Source of the DNA: CAYSYM01 sp964435115
GTDB taxonomy: Bacteria > Chloroflexota > UBA6077 > CF-72
Reading direction: 5' to 3'
DNA length: 48,844 nucleotides
Assembly (NCBI GenBank): GCA_964435115.1
Contig: CAYSYM010000025.1
Location: 1-48,844 of the forward strand
Shown here: piece by piece, positions 25,926 to 33,499 of the stretch
How positions within the stretch are numbered: the stretch's first letter is position 1
Layout: each line of letters begins with the position of its first letter
Notes under the pieces: model-generated
Database searches by the model: none
The model's input: only the letters and a program-made list of their open reading frames with translations
What the model was told of the DNA's origin: nothing
Position numbers and translations under genes: made by a program

Positions 25926-26579
25926 ATGCTGGCCCGGATGAGCCCACCTGCCGCTCCAGAGCAGGCGTTCGGCAGTCTTCGCGAGTACGCCTACCGAGCA
26001 ATCAAGGAGCAGATCCTCTCGGGCCGTCTCCTCCCGGGTGCTGCCATCTCCGAAGCTGAGCGCGCCGAGCTGCTTCGCATCTCTCGCAGCCCAGTACGGG
26101 AAGCGCTGCAGCTGCTGGCGGCGGAAGGTCTGGTCGAGATCGTGCCCAGGCGTGGGACATTCGTGGCGCGGCTCTCCGCGCGCGACGTCAGGGAGAGCTT
26201 TGAGTTCCGGGAAGCGGTAGAAGCGGCATGTGCCCGGCTCGCGGCGGGGCGCCGCACGGCGGCGGAGCTGGCGCGCATGGCAGAGACGCTGGCCCAGTCC
26301 GGATCCGAGCCGGACGACTACGAGGTGGGTGCTGCGTTCCACGCCCTGGTGGTGGACGCGGCGAGGAACCGCTACCTCCAAGAGGTGTTCGAGCAGGGCA
26401 GAAGCCGCGTTCAGTGGGCCAGCCGACTTGTCGAGCATACGACTGTTCGCCATACCCCCTCAGACACACACGAGGGGATCCTTGAAGCCATCGCGGCCGG
26501 CAATGCCCTGGAGGCCGAAACACGCATGCGCCGGCACCTGCAGGAGAACGCCAGGGCGCTCATCGAGAAGCTGCTGTAG
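25926..26579 (+). CDS. GntR-family regulator, FadR/FCD type
   Basis: The protein has 217 residues from ATG 25926 (GGGAG at 25915-25919). The N-terminal winged helix at about 18-82 shows the GntR pattern: YRAIKEQILSGRLLPGAAIS, LLRISRSPVREALQLLAAEG and LVEIVPRRGTFVA. The C-terminal FCD domain (about 88-215) has the expected ESFEFREAVEAACARLAA and DTHEGILEAIAAGNALEAE stretches with a His that commonly helps bind a metal for ligand sensing. It is the only DNA-binding regulator in the island, so it is the best candidate for the twin operators at 23746-23768 and 29442-29464. Expected effector: a small carboxylate or amino acid. Confidence 0.88.
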   Translation: MLARMSPPAAPEQAFGSLREYAYRAIKEQILSGRLLPGAAISEAERAELLRISRSPVREALQLLAAEGLVEIVPRRGTFVARLSARDVRESFEFREAVEAACARLAAGRRTAAELARMAETLAQSGSEPDDYEVGAAFHALVVDAARNRYLQEVFEQGRSRVQWASRLVEHTTVRHTPSDTHEGILEAIAAGNALEAETRMRRHLQENARALIEKLL

Positions 26580-26600
26580 CAAGGCTGCTGTTTGACACCC

Positions 26601-27713
26601 CTACACTGCGTAGGGGAAGTAGGCCGTCTCGTGCGGTGGTCCGATCGCAATCCAGAGGCGCCGCGCACGAACGTCCGCAATCGTGCTGCAGATCGTCATC
26701 ACATCGTCCGTCCATTCCCCCAGCGCCCGAGACAACGCGTGGGGCGCGCCCTCGCGGTCACGCAGGATCTCGGCCATGGCCGGCACGTTCAATGCCCCGC
26801 GTCGCTGCGTCAGCAGCTCCTTGATCCTCTGGAGGCGCCGCTGGGAATTGCGCAGGTACGGCCCCTCGGCCCGCTCCAGGGCGCGTAATTCGGGTGCGGT
26901 GTAGTGGTTGCTATGCGCCAGCAGTCCGCCCTCAGGCTCAATGCGCGCCGTCTCGGAGGGTGTGGTCTCCAGGTCCGTCGCACCGCTCTCATCGGCGATG
27001 AGCAGATTTCGAGGTGAGGCGCGCCGTGCGCGCTCCACGGCCATCAGCGCCGCCTCACGAGTAGGCTGGGCGAGGCCCACACGCGCGAGGAGGTAGCGCG
27101 GGACGCCAAGGTGCCAGCCGTCACAGTGCAGAAAGTTGGCGAAGATGGCTACGCCAGCGGCGTTCATGCCGTGATAGCCGATCTGCCCGGCGGGCGTCAG
27201 CATCGCCAGGTGGGGGCGCCCAGCCGGACGGTGGCGGACAAGCACGAGGAGCTCGGCGTAGAAGGCCGGCAGGTCGGCGTTCTGGCCGGCGATGGTTCCG
27301 CCGTCGGCGCTCGCCTCGCCCACTACCGCGAACGACGTGCATTCGTGCATGGTGGCCCGCTCCGCTGGACGCGCCAGCTCCGCCCGTAGCTGCAGGACCC
27401 ACGCTGCCGGCACGGGTAGGCTCGCCCCTTCCGCCAGCCCATCGACCTCCGCCCCGAGCACCGGTTCCCGACGGATCGTCGCACTGCGGTACAGCAGGGC
27501 ACGCTCGAACGCTTCGTTACGGCCTACGCCCCGCCGCCGGGCCAAGGTGGCCAGCGCGCGCTCCAGGTGCTGGCGAATCAGCTCTCGACACGCCTCTCCA
27601 TAGGCACACCCCGCCTCACGCCCGTCGCCCGAAAGGTCGACCACCGCCAGGCTTGGCCGGGTAGCGGCCGCAGCGACCGGGGCCAGGGGGGGCAGGTTGA
27701 TGTCGAGACTCAT
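26601..27713 (-). CDS. C45-family autoproteolytic acyltransferase/hydrolase
   Basis: The protein has 370 residues from ATG 27713; the longer frame from 28376 is a shadow of the transposase gene. The fold matches the acyl-CoA:6-aminopenicillanate acyltransferase-like NTN-hydrolase family: the putative nucleophile C125 in MHECTSFAV, then GGTIAGQNADL (139-148), GYHGMNAAGVAIFAN, SPRNLLIADESG and LLAHSNHYTAPEL. Members cleave or form amide bonds on amino-acid-like compounds. The residue before the Cys is Glu instead of the Gly of the fungal penicillin enzyme. It is divergent from the binding protein at 29526, but an IS now sits 28 bases upstream of its start. In context it may release an amine or amino acid for the aminotransferase. 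Confidence 0.75.
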   Translation of the reverse strand: MSLDINLPPLAPVAAAATRPSLAVVDLSGDGREAGCAYGEACRELIRQHLERALATLARRRGVGRNEAFERALLYRSATIRREPVLGAEVDGLAEGASLPVPAAWVLQLRAELARPAERATMHECTSFAVVGEASADGGTIAGQNADLPAFYAELLVLVRHRPAGRPHLAMLTPAGQIGYHGMNAAGVAIFANFLHCDGWHLGVPRYLLARVGLAQPTREAALMAVERARRASPRNLLIADESGATDLETTPSETARIEPEGGLLAHSNHYTAPELRALERAEGPYLRNSQRRLQRIKELLTQRRGALNVPAMAEILRDREGAPHALSRALGEWTDDVMTICSTIADVRARRLWIAIGPPHETAYFPYAV

Positions 27714-27765
27714 CGGCTCACACCGCGCGTCGAGGCTCGGCGGGTGAACCCGACGATTGTGGGGG

Positions 27766-29274
27766 TTAGGCGGCACGGGTGGCGGGGCGGGCGGAGCGAG
27801 CGGAGTGCGTCGAACGCGTCGAGCGAGCGGAGTGCGTCGAGTGAGCTGGGCGCGGCGGACGGGCAGCCGGCGTGGGGAGGGGTCGACCGCTGAGACGGTG
27901 CGTGCGGAGCGCGAGGATGGCCGCTGCGCCGGGCTCGCTCCAGCGCCTGCCGGCGCGGCAGAAGCGGTGCTGGACGAGGTGCTTGGCGCCACTCTCGACG
28001 GCGCCGGAGCCGATCGGCAGCCCCTGCGCGCGGAAGGTCGGGTAGTCCATGCGCACAGCGTTGGTGGTGAAGTAGCCACGCTCGACCCGCAGGACGTCGG
28101 CGGCCTCCGACGTGGTGGGCAGGGTCTGCCGCAGGTGCGCCAGCAGGGGGGTGGGTCCGTGGCGCCACAGCCGATGCGTCGCGTCCGCCGCCCAGGCCGT
28201 GGCAGCGGGGCTCTCGCCGTGCAGCGCCTTGGCGAGCGTCCACAGGTGCTGGCTGGCGTAGTACCACTCGACCACCTCGCGCCGCGCGCCGAAGTGCACC
28301 TCCGCCAGGTGCCAGATCCACACCGCGCCATCCCCGAGCAGCTGCACCCGCCGCAGCACGGCCAGGTGCGGCCCACACACCCCGGCCAGACGCGGGTCCA
28401 CGCCGGGCGGTTGCGCCCAGCCGACGATGTCCAGCGCCCCCCGCCGCGCCGCTTCGGCCAGCAGCCGCGGTCCGAACCGCTCAGCGCTCTCGCGCGCCGC
28501 CACGTAGCTGGGCGCGACCAGCTCGGGGGGCCGATGCGCCGGATCGCGTACCGGGCGGCCGTTGCCCCGCTGACAGCCCGCGACGAGTCCCAGCTTCACC
28601 TCCTGGAAGCCCACGCGGCGGTAGCGCACGAAGACGCCATCGGTCTGCACCACCACCTCCTGGTCGGCGGGGATCGGCTCCGCCGTGCCCGGCCGCGGCT
28701 CCTGCGCGGCTTGCACATGGCTGATCGCCGCCTGCTGCCCCGCCTCCAGCTGCTGGCCCACCTGCTGGGCGTGGGTGCGCAGCGTCTCCTCCCCCACCTC
28801 GACCCCGGTCAGGTCCGCCAGCAGCGCCTGCGCCTCCGCGAACGTGTGCCCCGCCCCCAGCTCCGCCGCCCAGCGGCGCACCCCCGCGCTGGTCCGCTCG
28901 CCTGCGCCGATCCCCAGCGTCTGGTCCGTCGGGCTCCAGCCGCCGCGACACGCCCGACAGTGGTACCATGGCCGCACCCAGCCGATCGGCCCCAGCCGCG
29001 TCTGCTGCGTGCGCGGCCGCTCATCCAGGAACGGGCGCGCCTCCCCACAGGACGGACAGCGCGCCCGCACCGGCCGCCCTGTCTGCCGCAGCCCAGGGGT
29101 ACTCGCCCGCAGCGTCCCCTCCAGCACCGCCGGGGCGCTCGCCCGCCAGGCGTCCAGCACTCCCTGCTCATGCGTCTCGAGGCTGGCGTCGCGCTGTGTG
29201 CGGACGTGCTCCCTCAACCGCTGAGCGAACGCCTGTACGGCGGGTACGATCTCCTCGGGCAGGTCGTCAAGCAT
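27766..29274 (-). CDS. ISKra4-family transposase
   Basis: The protein has 502 residues from ATG 29274. The N-terminal third has a zinc-binding CPSCG and CRAC pair with WYHC between. DDE residues are recognisable: Asp in VVVQTDGVFVRYR, Asp in LLGDGAVWIWHL and Glu in IGSGAVESGAKHLVQHR, the last motif being typical of ISKra4-type enzymes. The C-terminal 30 residues are a Ser/His/Arg/Ala repeat encoded by a duplicated 20-bp block. The frame is uninterrupted and catalytic residues are present, so it may be active. Confidence 0.85.
   Translation of the reverse strand: MLDDLPEEIVPAVQAFAQRLREHVRTQRDASLETHEQGVLDAWRASAPAVLEGTLRASTPGLRQTGRPVRARCPSCGEARPFLDERPRTQQTRLGPIGWVRPWYHCRACRGGWSPTDQTLGIGAGERTSAGVRRWAAELGAGHTFAEAQALLADLTGVEVGEETLRTHAQQVGQQLEAGQQAAISHVQAAQEPRPGTAEPIPADQEVVVQTDGVFVRYRRVGFQEVKLGLVAGCQRGNGRPVRDPAHRPPELVAPSYVAARESAERFGPRLLAEAARRGALDIVGWAQPPGVDPRLAGVCGPHLAVLRRVQLLGDGAVWIWHLAEVHFGARREVVEWYYASQHLWTLAKALHGESPAATAWAADATHRLWRHGPTPLLAHLRQTLPTTSEAADVLRVERGYFTTNAVRMDYPTFRAQGLPIGSGAVESGAKHLVQHRFCRAGRRWSEPGAAAILALRTHRLSGRPLPTPAARPPRPAHSTHSARSTRSTHSARSARPATRAA
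27794..27840 (-). repeat. 20-bp direct repeat within transposase 3' end
   Basis: GAGCGAGCGGAGTGCGTCGA occurs at 27794-27813 and 27821-27840 (period 27 bp). It encodes the repeated STHSARS-type tail of the transposase and remains in frame. Confidence 0.7.
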
Positions 29275-29441
29275 CGGGGACCTTCCTCCGCCCGCCGCTG
29301 AGAGAAGCAGCGGCGGGCTTCTTCGTGGTTCGCCCCACCCTACCTCCCCTGCCGCCCGCCCCGGTAGCCCGCACAACTTCCGGGTACACCCGGCTCGGCG
29401 ACGGAGCTTGCGCGCCCGACGCCCGCGTAGTAACGTGGAGT

Positions 29442-29464
29442 CTACCATGTCAGCTGCATGGTAC
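29442..29464 (+). promoter_or_regulatory. Inverted-repeat operator (site 2)
   Basis: CTACCAT-N9-ATGGTA, with the left arm starting at 29442, matches site 1 at 23746-23768 in 18 of 23 positions and in spacing. It lies about 60 bases upstream of the binding-protein start at 29526. Before the IS inserted, it would have been about 90 bases upstream of the divergent C45 gene. Confidence 0.6.
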
Positions 29465-29525
29465 GCGCCACCAGAGGGGCGCGCAACTACCCGTACTCGC
29501 CGGTAGATGGAAGTGGGAGGAAGGG

Positions 29526-31235
29526 ATGACCAGGCAAGGGACGGCTTCCGGTAAGGATGGCTCGGTGAGGCCAGGATCCGGGCTGTCGCGCCGAGCTTTC
29601 ATCACCGGTGCGTTGGGGCTTACAGCGCTCAGTCTCGCCGCCGGTTGTCAGGCGCCCGCTCCTGCCACTCAGCCCCAGGTGGCCACCACTCCACCCGTGG
29701 CCGCCGAGGCTGCGACGCCAGCGCCGCGCGCCGGTGGCATCCTGACCTGGGCGCAATCCGGCCCCAACGACGAGATGGACTACGCCCTGGGCGGCGGCTT
29801 CCCGGCCCAGGAGATCCAGAGCCAGATCTACGACACGCTCGTGGCGATCGATGCCAATCAGAACGTCTACCCGCGGCTCGCCACGCGCTGGACGATGGAG
29901 GACGACGGGAAGAGGTACACGTTCACGCTGCGGGACGACGTGAAGTTCCACGACGGGGCGACGCTCGACGCGGCGGCTGTTACGGCATCCTGGGGGCGTG
30001 TGCTCGACCCGGCGACCAAGTCGCCCGCTGCCTTCCTCTATGGACCGGTCGATCGGATCCACGCACCGGATCCGAGAACGGTTGTCGCGCTATTCAAGCA
30101 GCCGAACCCGTCCTTCCTCCTGCAGGCCTGGCGGTACAGCTTTTCTGTCACCTCGCCGAAAGCCCTCGCCGCGCTGAAAGCCGGTGAGAAGATCACCACG
30201 CCTGTGGGCTCGGGGCCCTTCAAGTACGTCGGGCGCTCTCCGGATGGAGTGGTCACGCTCGAGCGGTTCGCCGACTACGCCTGGGGGCCGTCGTCGGCCA
30301 AGAACACGAAGGCGTCCTATCTGCAATCGGTGAAGTTCCGTGCCATCGCGGAGGCAGCCACGCGAGCTGTCACCCTGGAGTCTGGCGAGAACCTCCTCGT
30401 GGACGAGCTTCCCGCGGCCGATTACGCACGACTCAAGGGAGATGCCAGGTTCCGTTTCCTCGTGGCGCCTCGTCCTGGAAACGCGGTTGGCTTCTTCCTA
30501 AACGCGCGGAAGCCGCCCACCGACGACAGATCCGTCCGCGAGGCACTCCAGTTCGCGGTGGATCGGCAGGCGATCGTGGACAAGCTCTTCTTCGGTGTCG
30601 GCACCGTCGCGGTGGGCCCGCTCGCCGAAGGGGTCCCGGGACGGGCCGCCGAGCTGGAGGCACGCTACACATTCGACCCGCCACGGGCGCAGCAGGCGCT
30701 CGAGAGCGCTGGCTGGAAAGTCGGCGCGTCTGGCATTCGGGAGAAGGATGGGCAGAAGCTTTCGCTCCTGCTCGCCACCTACCGCAGCCCCTGGGACCAG
30801 ATCGCCGAAGCACTCCAGGCGCAGTTCCGCACCGTTGGGATCGAGCTCGTCGTACAGCGGATGCAGCGAGGTCCCTACCTGGAGTTCACGCGCACGCTGC
30901 AGCACAACCTGGCCGAGACCCAGGGCGTGAATCTGGACGTGGGCCAGCTCTTCAGCCCGTTCTACCACTCGAAGAACATCGGCCAGTCGAACTACGCGGG
31001 CTTGTCTGATCCTAAGCTCGACGCGCTGCTCGACCGGGGCTCACAGCAGCCCCCGGGGCCCGAACGCCAAGCGACCTACGAAGCGGTGCAGCGGGCCGTG
31101 ATGGATCAGCTCGTGCAGTTGTCCGTTATGGGGCAGTCGCGCGTGCAGGCCATGTCCGCGAAGGTGAACGACTATCGCCTTGGGCCCGATGCTCTCTACG
31201 GCTCACCACTCAGCGACGTGTGGCTCTCGGCGTAG
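29526..31235 (+). CDS. Peptide-type ABC substrate-binding lipoprotein with Tat-like signal
   Basis: The protein has 569 residues from ATG 29526 with GGGAGG 5 bases upstream. The signal peptide has SRRAFI (21-26), matching the twin-arginine consensus, followed by a lipobox LAAGC with Cys41, so it may be exported folded and then lipidated. Family-5 marks: LTWAQSGPNDEMDYALGG, YTFTLRDDVKFHDGATLDAA, VREALQFAVDRQAIVDKLFF and GLSDPKLDALLDRG. It is the likely partner of the orphan permease pair at 23977-25843, since both carry the same operator. It ends 8 bp before the right 62-bp repeat. Confidence 0.9.
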   Translation: MTRQGTASGKDGSVRPGSGLSRRAFITGALGLTALSLAAGCQAPAPATQPQVATTPPVAAEAATPAPRAGGILTWAQSGPNDEMDYALGGGFPAQEIQSQIYDTLVAIDANQNVYPRLATRWTMEDDGKRYTFTLRDDVKFHDGATLDAAAVTASWGRVLDPATKSPAAFLYGPVDRIHAPDPRTVVALFKQPNPSFLLQAWRYSFSVTSPKALAALKAGEKITTPVGSGPFKYVGRSPDGVVTLERFADYAWGPSSAKNTKASYLQSVKFRAIAEAATRAVTLESGENLLVDELPAADYARLKGDARFRFLVAPRPGNAVGFFLNARKPPTDDRSVREALQFAVDRQAIVDKLFFGVGTVAVGPLAEGVPGRAAELEARYTFDPPRAQQALESAGWKVGASGIREKDGQKLSLLLATYRSPWDQIAEALQAQFRTVGIELVVQRMQRGPYLEFTRTLQHNLAETQGVNLDVGQLFSPFYHSKNIGQSNYAGLSDPKLDALLDRGSQQPPGPERQATYEAVQRAVMDQLVQLSVMGQSRVQAMSAKVNDYRLGPDALYGSPLSDVWLSA

Positions 31236-31242
31236 CCCTTTC

Positions 31243-31304
31243 CGGCCTGCGCGACGCGCTCGACCCGCGGCTCACGGCCGGGGGAGGCGTGGAGCGACGC
31301 TGAC
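31243..31304 (+). repeat. 62-bp direct repeat, right copy
   Basis: An exact copy of 20164-20225, here without the rest of the permease gene. It starts 7 bases after the stop of the binding-protein gene and would encode only the last 20 residues of a DppC-type permease. Confidence 0.85.
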
Positions 31305-31448
31305 AGGTAGCAGCGGGCGCGCCTGCCACGACTCGTGCAGAGACCGGGGGCAGGACTCTGGTGCGGGGCGCAGCGTCGGGGCGGTATTGCCCACGCTGGT
31401 AGGTAGGCCAGAGGAAGGGCGGGCTTCCGCACGGGGGAACAGCCCCCC

Positions 31449-31616
31449 ATGCGGTCGAAGCGTGTTCCAGGTGTGCGGCGCCGCTGGCGGCAGCAGGTGA
31501 GCACCCATGCCCATTTCAACACCCTGCTAGAGGTGCAGCTCGGCCCGGCGCGGGTGATCGAGCAGTTGCCCCGCAGCGTCCGGCGGTGGGACTTCTACAA
31601 TGAGTGGGGGTCTTGA
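31449..31616 (+). CDS. Short ORF upstream of Uma2 gene, unknown
   Basis: A 55-residue frame from ATG 31449 (or 39 residues from GTG 31497) ends at TGA 31614-31616, two bases before the Uma2 ATG. The end reads HFNTLLEVQLGPARVIEQL then SVRRWDFYNEWGS, which has plausible protein character with aromatic residues at the C-terminus. It may be a small partner protein or the tail of a gene truncated at the island boundary. I recognise no family. Confidence 0.3.
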   Translation: MRSKRVPGVRRRWRQQVSTHAHFNTLLEVQLGPARVIEQLPRSVRRWDFYNEWGS

Positions 31617-31618
31617 CG

Positions 31619-32179
31619 ATGCTCGAGGTCGTGCGCAAACGCTTCTCCGCCCAAGAGTTCGAGCGGATGGCCGAGGCCGGCGTGCTCGCCGAGGACGATC
31701 GGGTCGAGCTCATCGAGGGGGAGATCGTCCGCATGAACCCAATCGGAGTTCGGCACCAGGCTTGCGTCGAGACGCTTGTCGAACTATTCGCACCGCTGGT
31801 AGTGCGTGGCGCAGCGCGGCTCGCCGTCCAGAACTCGGTAGCGCTCGGGCCGCATAACGAGCCGTACCCGGATATCGCGCTGCTGCGGCTCCGCCCGGAC
31901 CGATACGGTTCTGCACGACCAACCGCCACGGACATCTTGCTCGTCGTCGAGGTCGCGGACACCACGCTGGGGTATGACCTAGGGGTGAAAGTGCCGCTCT
32001 ACGCCGGCGCAGGGGTCGTGGAGGTCTGGGTCGTGAACCTGGGAGGGGAGCAGCTCCTCCTCCACCGCGATCCGTCTCCAGAGGGTTACCGCGCCATCAG
32101 CACCCTGTATCGGGGCGGAGTGGTCGCCCCATCCGCCCTGCCGGGTTTCTCGGTGGACGTGTCTGCCATCCTCGGGTAG
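31619..32179 (+). CDS. Uma2-family (DUF820) putative endonuclease
   Basis: The protein has 186 residues from ATG 31619. The PD-(D/E)xK core is visible: LIEGEIVRM (E34), PYPDIALLR (D85), LLVVEVADTT (E111) and LGVKVPLYAGAG (K124), with GVVEVWVVNL after it as in the family. Uma2 proteins are numerous in cyanobacteria and Chloroflexota; their DNA targets are not established, and links to mobile DNA are suspected. It lies just outside the right boundary of the candidate island. Confidence 0.8.
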   Translation: MLEVVRKRFSAQEFERMAEAGVLAEDDRVELIEGEIVRMNPIGVRHQACVETLVELFAPLVVRGAARLAVQNSVALGPHNEPYPDIALLRLRPDRYGSARPTATDILLVVEVADTTLGYDLGVKVPLYAGAGVVEVWVVNLGGEQLLLHRDPSPEGYRAISTLYRGGVVAPSALPGFSVDVSAILG

Positions 32180-32503
32180 GCGCGGAGCGGCGACTCGGCC
32201 GCCCCAGGCCTGGTTGGGCCAGAAGGGGCTGCAATGGCCACGCCGGCGAGGTGGTCTGCGGCCACCGTGGTCCGGCGCGCCAGGCTCAGCACGGAGGGGC
32301 TGGGCTCGCCACTCCGGAGCGTGCGACGCAACTCACGTCCAGGGTCTGCTCGTGAGGTGGTCTGGAGCGATTGCGGGCTCCGCCGTGAGATTAGCTGCGC
32401 GGCTCCGGCGGGGCGAGATCAGTCAGCCAGCAGAAGGCGGAACCGAGCGGCGCTGGCCCGCGGACCGGGTCGGCTCCTGGCGGCTGGTATAGTCAGCACC
32501 GAG
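32180..32503 (+). promoter_or_regulatory. Intergenic region with extended -10 promoter at its right end
   Basis: The 324 bases contain no gene I can support. At the right end TGGTATAGT (32485-32493) is an extended -10 element 10 bases before the ATG at 32504, so transcription would start around 32500 and the message would be almost leaderless. No good -35 box was seen. Confidence 0.45.
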
Positions 32504-33091
32504 ATGGGCAAGGCTCGGGCCGACAGGGCGAGGCACGTGAGCCAGGCGCCGGGTCGCATCGGCACCGATGCCGCCCACGCGCCGAGCTCCCAGAAGGGGA
32601 AACGCGCCGCGGCCGCCCGCCACGGGCGTCCCGGCGTGCTGGCGCGCTACCGGTTCGAGATCGGCGGCCTGGTCGTGCTCGGGCTCGCCGGGGCGCTGTT
32701 GTTCGCGTGGCCGTTCCTCAGCGGCAGCACCCCCCGGCGGGCCACCGTGGCGCCCGTGGCGGGCGGCCGCGCCGCGCTCCCCACCATCGTGCCGGCCACA
32801 CCCGCACCCACGCCGAGCGGCCCGACGCCAGTCCCCACGTTCCAGCCGGCGACGCTCACCGAAGCCCAGGCGATCGACCTCATCGCCTCCCGCCCCGCGA
32901 ACGGCGTCCCCTTCACCACGCTGCGGCAGGTCACCGACACGTGGTCGGCCGAGTACCGCGGCGACGGCACCTGGCTCGTGCGTGGCGGAGAGGCGTCGTG
33001 GCTGGTGTTCGAGGCGTCGCGCGCCACACTGCCGGCCAACCTGGCGGCGATCAACCTCGAAACGCCTGCCGGCCGGAAGACCGTCAGGTAG
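32504..33091 (+). CDS. Single-pass membrane-anchored protein, unknown function
   Basis: The protein has 195 residues from ATG 32504. A basic cytoplasmic N-terminus of about 45 residues precedes one membrane helix (IGGLVVLGLAGALLFAWPFL, about 51-70). A Pro/Thr-rich linker then leads to a small outside domain with AQAIDLIASRPANGVPFTTL, WSAEYRGDGTWLVRG and WLVFEASRATL. The Trp-rich domain resembles PepSY-like or other small extracytoplasmic folds only vaguely. It is 3 bp from the cytidine deaminase gene and so probably co-transcribed. Confidence 0.65.
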   Translation: MGKARADRARHVSQAPGRIGTDAAHAPSSQKGKRAAAARHGRPGVLARYRFEIGGLVVLGLAGALLFAWPFLSGSTPRRATVAPVAGGRAALPTIVPATPAPTPSGPTPVPTFQPATLTEAQAIDLIASRPANGVPFTTLRQVTDTWSAEYRGDGTWLVRGGEASWLVFEASRATLPANLAAINLETPAGRKTVR

Positions 33092-33094
33092 CCG

Positions 33095-33499
33095 GTGTCG
33101 CACGAGCCGGGCCCGCCCGCGCTCCTGCGTCGCGCCCGCGCAGCCGCACGCCGCGCCTACACCCCGTACTCGCACTTCCGCGTCGGTGCCGCGGTCCAGG
33201 ACGCGCGTGGCCGGGTGTTCGTGGGCTGCAATGTGGAGTCTGCCAGCTACGGCCTCACGCTCTGCGCCGAGCGCGCCGCCATCTCCAGCGCCATCGCGGC
33301 GGGTGCCACCCGCCCCTTCGCCGCGCTGGCGGTGGCGTGCCTGGACGCTGACGAGCTGATCGGAGTGGATGCCCGGATGCCCTGCGGCGGCTGCCGCCAG
33401 GTGATCGCCGAGCACCTGGCGACGGAGGCGCCGGTCGCCGTGGACGGGGTGGGGACCTTCCGCGTCGCCGACCTCCTCCCGCATCCGTTCAGGCTCTGA
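33095..33499 (+). CDS. cdd: Cytidine deaminase
   Basis: The protein has 134 residues from GTG 33095. It deaminates cytidine and deoxycytidine to uridines for pyrimidine salvage. The zinc site is intact: C57-A-E59 in LTLCAERAA, and C97/C100 in MPCGGCRQ; the substrate-binding N46 lies in GCNVESASYG. Length and motif spacing match the homotetrameric class. The end overlaps by 11 bp the 3' end of the convergent permease-LuxR gene, which leaves no room for a terminator between them. Confidence 0.93.
   Translation: MSHEPGPPALLRRARAAARRAYTPYSHFRVGAAVQDARGRVFVGCNVESASYGLTLCAERAAISSAIAAGATRPFAALAVACLDADELIGVDARMPCGGCRQVIAEHLATEAPVAVDGVGTFRVADLLPHPFRL

Larger units (their letters stand above)
27742..29391 (-). 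mobile_element. ISKra4-like insertion sequence, complete, with 8-bp target duplication
   Basis: The 1650-bp element has imperfect terminal inverted repeats: GGGTGAACCCGACGATTGTG at 27742-27761 against GGGTGTACCCGGAAGTTGTG on the minus strand from 29391. The 8-bp sequence GGCTCGGC lies immediately outside both ends (27734-27741 and 29392-29399), the expected target-site duplication. The single transposase gene is intact. The insertion separates the C45 gene from the intergenic operator it presumably shared with the binding-protein gene. Confidence 0.8.
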
